Source of the DNA: Yponomeuta sedellus
Taxonomy: Eukaryota; Arthropoda; Insecta; Lepidoptera; Yponomeutidae
Length of the DNA: 64,000 nt
Reading direction: 5' to 3'
NCBI GenBank assembly: GCA_934045075.1
Contig: OW203731.1
Location: forward strand, 8,289,975 to 8,353,974
The translations under genes and the position numbers were made by a program. Under the pieces are notes generated by a model that saw only the letters and a list, made by a program, of their open reading frames with translations, searched no databases and was not told the origin of the DNA. Shown in pieces: positions 60,408-64,000 of the stretch (position 1 is its first letter; every line of letters starts with the position of its first letter).

Positions 60408-61365
60408 TTAATATCTCAGATGCAAGACATCATTGACCACATTTTGAAAAAGAGAATTTAAATAAACCAAATATAAAAGAAGTCATTATCATTAGAACTG
60501 CCTTGATTACACTTGTAGATTTTAATTTTATTCAGTGTGTGGAACATAAAGAAAAAGTAACCGATTATTTAATCAATACGGTGAGCAGGTTTTTTATCTT
60601 CCTCTATTGTAAAAATATAAATAAGATTTTAACTGGGAGGAGGGACGTCGATGAAAATGAAAATTATAAATATCAAATAACAGCCAAAAAATACAATCAA
60701 AAATGTTTTAAAAGAAAGAAATAAAAAATTGATTTAACTTGGAGTTTTCTTTATTTAAAAACTAGAAAATAAATCTACAATTAATACATTTTTGAACCTA
60801 TACGGATACCTATATAGCGCATTTGCGTATAGCTATTTATGTTTATATGGTAATGAAACATGGTATCAGATGGCGCTAGTTACGCATTACCGATTTTATA
60901 GTCGGAGTTTGGTCTCTATTTAAGTAATGTACTCTGTGATTTTAGAACAGTAAGCTATGCAAACGCGCAATCCTTTGTAGTTTGAACGGACCGTAGGTAC
61001 TCATTAATCTGTGCACATACTAGATTTTCATGTGATTTTGTTTTGACCACGTTTTGCGTACGTTTTGATTTTTTTTTTAATATTTTTATTTTACAGGACC
61101 ACGTTTTGACTTAGTACAATAACTCAGAATAATACAGAATCTGTGGTTTGACATTTGACAGCTCTTTGTTTCTCTCTTTTTCGAGTTTCTCATCGAGAAG
61201 TTGAACGTTAATAATATATCAGATTTATGGTAAATTCCTGTTATTGGAGAGGAACTACACAGAGAAATAAGTTAAACACAGACATATCAAACAAATATAA
61301 ATATATCGTGCATTACGATTCAGCCACGCTATAGGCAATTTTTCCAGTGCACTCCAACATCTAAT
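60408..61365. other. intergenic and TSSC4 upstream region
   Basis: A 73-codon ORF at 60503-60724, rich in Lys/Asn, is not convincing. The part from about 61140 probably includes the TSSC4 promoter and 5' UTR (TGACATTTGACAGCTC); no TATA box seen. Confidence 0.35.
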
Positions 61366-62010
61366 ATGTCTTCGTTTTACGAAAGGCAGAAAAGCCTTTT
61401 CGACCACTTAAAAGTTGCCGAGGAGCAGTACAGTTTCTCTAAGACTAACAAGGCTGACACACCAATCGACTGCGGTGTTATCGATAGGCGATCGTACAGA
61501 AAACTCAAGCACGAAATGAAAGGATTCAGAGGTAAAGAGAGTATTTTCAAGCGACCCGAAGCCAGCCTTCGACAATGCTTACGGGCTAAGACTATTCCTG
61601 ACCACATAAAAAATCCCAATGGGTGGAAATACTATGACCTCTCAGATGTTACTCCTGATCAAATGTCAGATTCCACTAATACAGCTACAGCACTTGCTTT
61701 TATACGTGAAATGGAGAACAGAGAAGTCAAAGCAGAGACAAAGCAAGATTGTTTAGACGATGGCATATTTAAAAAGCCCACCTTTCACATCTCTGCTAAA
61801 GTTAAAAAGGAGTTGCCTAAAGAAGAGGATAAAATTGTATTCAAGAGCAGTAAAGTAATCATGCCGGAATATGTAATTGGCATGTCACAAAAAAAACCCA
61901 AGAAAGATATAACTGTCAAAAATGTGGGTGAGCACTCACCAAGTGCCAGTAAGAATGCAGCATTGAAATTGGATCATCTTTTTGATTGTGATCCTGAGGA
62001 TGCAGACTAG
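61366..62010 (+). CDS. TSSC4: TSSC4-like U5 snRNP assembly factor, 214 aa
   Basis: Single coding exon. Residues 52-64 (KGFRGKESIFKRP) and 78-115 (PDHIKNPNGWKYYDLSDVTP...TATALAFIREME) match the conserved core of TSSC4. In vertebrates this largely disordered protein helps assemble the U5 snRNP and tri-snRNP with PRPF8 and SNRNP200 in the nucleus (family knowledge). The rest is charged and probably disordered, with Lys-rich patches at about 145-190 and an acidic C terminus. No Cys/His zinc site or membrane segment. The ATG at 61366 follows a pyrimidine-poor leader and is the first Met in frame. Converges on NAA10. Poly(A) signal at 62020. Confidence 0.85.
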   Translation: MSSFYERQKSLFDHLKVAEEQYSFSKTNKADTPIDCGVIDRRSYRKLKHEMKGFRGKESIFKRPEASLRQCLRAKTIPDHIKNPNGWKYYDLSDVTPDQMSDSTNTATALAFIREMENREVKAETKQDCLDDGIFKKPTFHISAKVKKELPKEEDKIVFKSSKVIMPEYVIGMSQKKPKKDITVKNVGEHSPSASKNAALKLDHLFDCDPEDAD

Positions 62011-62019
62011 TTTTTTTAT

Positions 62020-62025
62020 AATAAA
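62020..62025 (+). terminator. poly(A) signal of TSSC4
   Basis: AATAAA ten bases after the stop codon. Confidence 0.65.
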
Positions 62026-62527
62026 ATATTTATAAGAATATGCTGTTACTGCTCATTCTACTGCACCTAGCAGGCAGATTTTATGATACTTTGTTAATAG
62101 CATGTTGTATTGTAAAAGTCCCTTTGTAAGTAGATGAGATCTGGATCTACCGCATTTAGTAGATTCAGATGTCATTGTCTTCGGCCAATATTTGTTCATT
62201 CTTCACCGCAAAGACATGTTGACTAAGGGGATTTTGCATGTCAGCACTTCCTTTTATAGCTTCATATGAGCTCCACAGAATACACCTATGCAACCGAGGC
62301 TCTTCACATTGTACAGCCATTGTGTTATATTGGTTTGCAAGCTAGAAGCACCAGCTGGGCTAAAATAAGAGGCATAAACTCTGCTTTCATCTACACTCTT
62401 GGTCTCCCTAGCTTATGAAAATTTTAACATTACTATCTTCCTTATAATTAGAAGCTGTGAACAGTCTAAAGCCTGATTGTGCCACTTCAGGACTGCAGCA
62501 AATGAAACATTTTAGTCACTTCTTTCG
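62026..62527. other. intergenic between convergent genes
   Basis: About 500 bp between the two 3' ends, without a repeat or ORF of note. May hold 3' UTR sequence. Confidence 0.45.
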
Positions 62528-62533
62528 TTTATT
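62528..62533 (-). terminator. poly(A) signal of NAA10
   Basis: Minus-strand AATAAA 12 bp past the stop codon at 62546. Confidence 0.5.
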
Positions 62534-62545
62534 TACATCTAGTAT

Positions 62546-64000
62546 TTAGCACTGAGAAATAACTGCAGATTCAGACTTAATTTCCAAGTTTTCTTGCTGA
62601 CTCTCCTTCTCTGCTGCAAATGTGCTGAGGTCCCGCATCATGGAGTAGGCATCTTCACCATCTGCATAGTACTTCGGCTCAATCTCCAGGATCTTGAAGC
62701 CCAGAGAGTTGGTGTAAAGGTTAAGAGCGGCTCTGTTGCTCTTTCTTACATGAAGAGAGACATATTTTGCCTGTAAAAGATAAATTTTACTTACATTTAT
62801 GGCTAGTCACATAAACTGTTCTATTTACTCCTGTCTAAGAGTAACCACAAGATGTAAATACACACTACCTATGTTGAACAGATTGTAATATTTGAGTGTA
62901 AACAGCTGAGTGATACACAGACTTAAAAGCTGTGTTAAAAGAAGATTAAACTGAACTGGGTAGCAGTTAAACATCTCGCACCAGGGATCCTTGCATACCT
63001 TACACTACAACATTTGGTTCTAATATGTAGAAAAGTATCAAACCTGAAAGCATTCAACCATGGCAAGCGATGCCTGGTTCATAAGCTTCTGTGCCAGACC
63101 GAGGCGGCGATGTGACCTCTTTACTGCCAGTGATGTTATGTGTCCGTGGCGATTGTCTTCACCGTCTTCCTCCATTTTGGCTAGCACATAACCTTTAAAA
63201 TATATGAATAAATGTATAGTTGCATGGGAAGTAACATGGTAGGAGGTTGAGGTTGCCTGGAAGAAATTGCTATTAGCAATAAGGCCGCCAATTGTATCGG
63301 AACATTTCTGGAACCGGAAAATTGATACAGAACAGCAGATACAGAAGATAACTTCTGTATCTGCTGTTCTGTATCAATTTTCCAGTATACAATAAAGAAC
63401 ATTCTTATCTTAGGAATGTAATTATCTCAAACTAAATTCAATAATCATCTGTTTTTTGTACATTAACAATTTGTTAACCCAGCTCCATATAGGAACACTA
63501 ACCACCATTGGGAAAAATCATGTTTTTAGAAAATATTCTTGTCAAAAATAACTGTACAATATTTCAATCATGGCAAAGAAAAAAAGTACAGACAGCTCTT
63601 AACACTAATAACACTCGAAAAACACTGATTAAATAAAATAGTCTGTGGTAGAGTTTACAAGGAAATAACTTAACCATGATGAAATAAACTTACCTAAGTG
63701 GAATCATGTTTTAAAAATAAGACATTTGGTGTATAAGAAACCTGGATAGTCTGTAACAATACCTTAACCTGCTAATCCTAGATATATGGTACTAGCAATT
63801 TTCATTCAGTTCTGTTTTTCAAGTCTGTTGATCAATGTGCCCCATATCCCTACTTTTAGATATGACTCCAATAACATGATAACATTAAACTGTTGTCTTT
63901 CTCAAACAAGTGAAACTAGGTGAATATCCATACCAACAATGTGACCCTTCTGGTCTTCAGCCACATAGCTCAGCTGCGGCCAGGACAGGCCATGGTAAAA
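62546..64000 (-). CDS. NAA10: N-alpha-acetyltransferase 10 (NatA catalytic subunit), last three exons
   Basis: Minus-strand exons: 63934-64000 (runs off the window), 63044-63192 and 62546-62770, all with GT/AG sites and matching phases. Joined product: [19 protein letters not shown]..., then [20 protein letters not shown] and [20 protein letters not shown], then [19 protein letters not shown] and [18 protein letters not shown]. This is the GNAT fold of NAA10/ARD1: the R-R-x-G-x-A acetyl-CoA loop is RRLGLA, and the LHVRKSN...ALNLY block is diagnostic. With NAA15 it acetylates N-terminal Ser, Ala, Thr, Gly, Cys or Val exposed after Met removal, at the ribosome. The extension after MMRDL ([19 protein letters not shown]) is the divergent tail. 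The first exons lie beyond 64000. The 741-bp intron holds a LINE fragment and a perfect palindrome. Confidence 0.95.
63237..63412 (+). mobile_element. L3 LINE tail split by a palindromic insertion
   Basis: TTGCCTGGAAGAAATTGCTA, AAGGCCGCCAATTGTAT and TACAATAAAGAACATTC match the L3 block, with about 95 bases between that include the palindrome at 63316-63383. In the NAA10 intron. Confidence 0.55.
63316..63383. repeat. perfect 32-bp hairpin in NAA10 intron
   Basis: Arms 63316-63347 and 63352-63383 pair perfectly around ATAA; the arm begins GGAAAATTGATACAGAAC. Confidence 0.95.

Noticed and set aside
60503..60724. 73-codon Lys/Asn-rich ORF
   Set aside because: Composition is that of AT-rich noncoding DNA; no motif or splice evidence.

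Overview
The window is eukaryotic and almost certainly from a moth or butterfly (Lepidoptera). It is AT-rich, and its genes have introns with GT/AG splice sites and AATAAA poly(A) signals. It is packed with Lep1-type mini-Helitrons, tRNA-like SINEs, 3' ends of LINEs with microsatellite tails, mariner and hAT relics, and small inverted-repeat elements. The species cannot be named from the sequence alone.

Host genes are few and lie near the ends. (1) 1-1307 (+): the last two exons of an unrecognised coiled-coil protein. (2) 4307-5569 (-): a GC-rich single coding exon for a 420-residue BTB-BACK protein. (3) 61366-62010 (+): a TSSC4-like U5 snRNP factor. (4) 62546-64000 (-): the last three exons of NAA10, the catalytic subunit of the NatA N-terminal acetyltransferase, running off the right edge. 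TSSC4 and NAA10 are convergent, with about 535 bp between stop codons. A CpG-rich block at about 41870-42175 may be a promoter or 5' exon of a gene not otherwise visible. A small transmembrane ORF at 60154-60402 is possible but unproven.

The rest (about 5.6-60 kb) is repeat-dominated. 6-20 kb: Helitron, mariner relics (one folded back on itself), a short LTR/TRIM-like element with a TIR transposon nested in its 5' LTR, a hAT relic, three tandem Lep1 copies. 21.3-22.4 kb: a 1.1-kb TIR element rich in GGCCG motifs. 26-27.3 kb: a LINE 3' end and a 132-bp near-perfect hairpin. 28.85-35.8 kb: the most interesting unit, a candidate ~7-kb DNA transposon with 34-bp terminal inverted repeats. It carries a spliced gene with a TATA+Inr promoter whose product resembles insect DUF7869-type proteins with an RNase-H-like (DDE-type) appearance. 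This copy is dead: an in-frame stop, two 1-nt frameshifts and a 921-bp composite SINE insertion with a 14-bp target-site duplication. 36.4-38.9 kb: two tandem ~1.2-kb units, each with four 153-bp GC-rich repeats. 44.0-52.0 kb: very long pure tetranucleotide arrays, (GATA)438, (CATA)~55, (TCTG)759 = (GACA)n on the other strand, and (CCTG)320 = (GGCA)n. 54.9-56.0 kb: a nearly intact mariner with one frameshift.

The long low-complexity ORFs over the microsatellites and the GC-rich minisatellite are artefacts of repeats whose periods give no stop codons. They are not annotated as genes.
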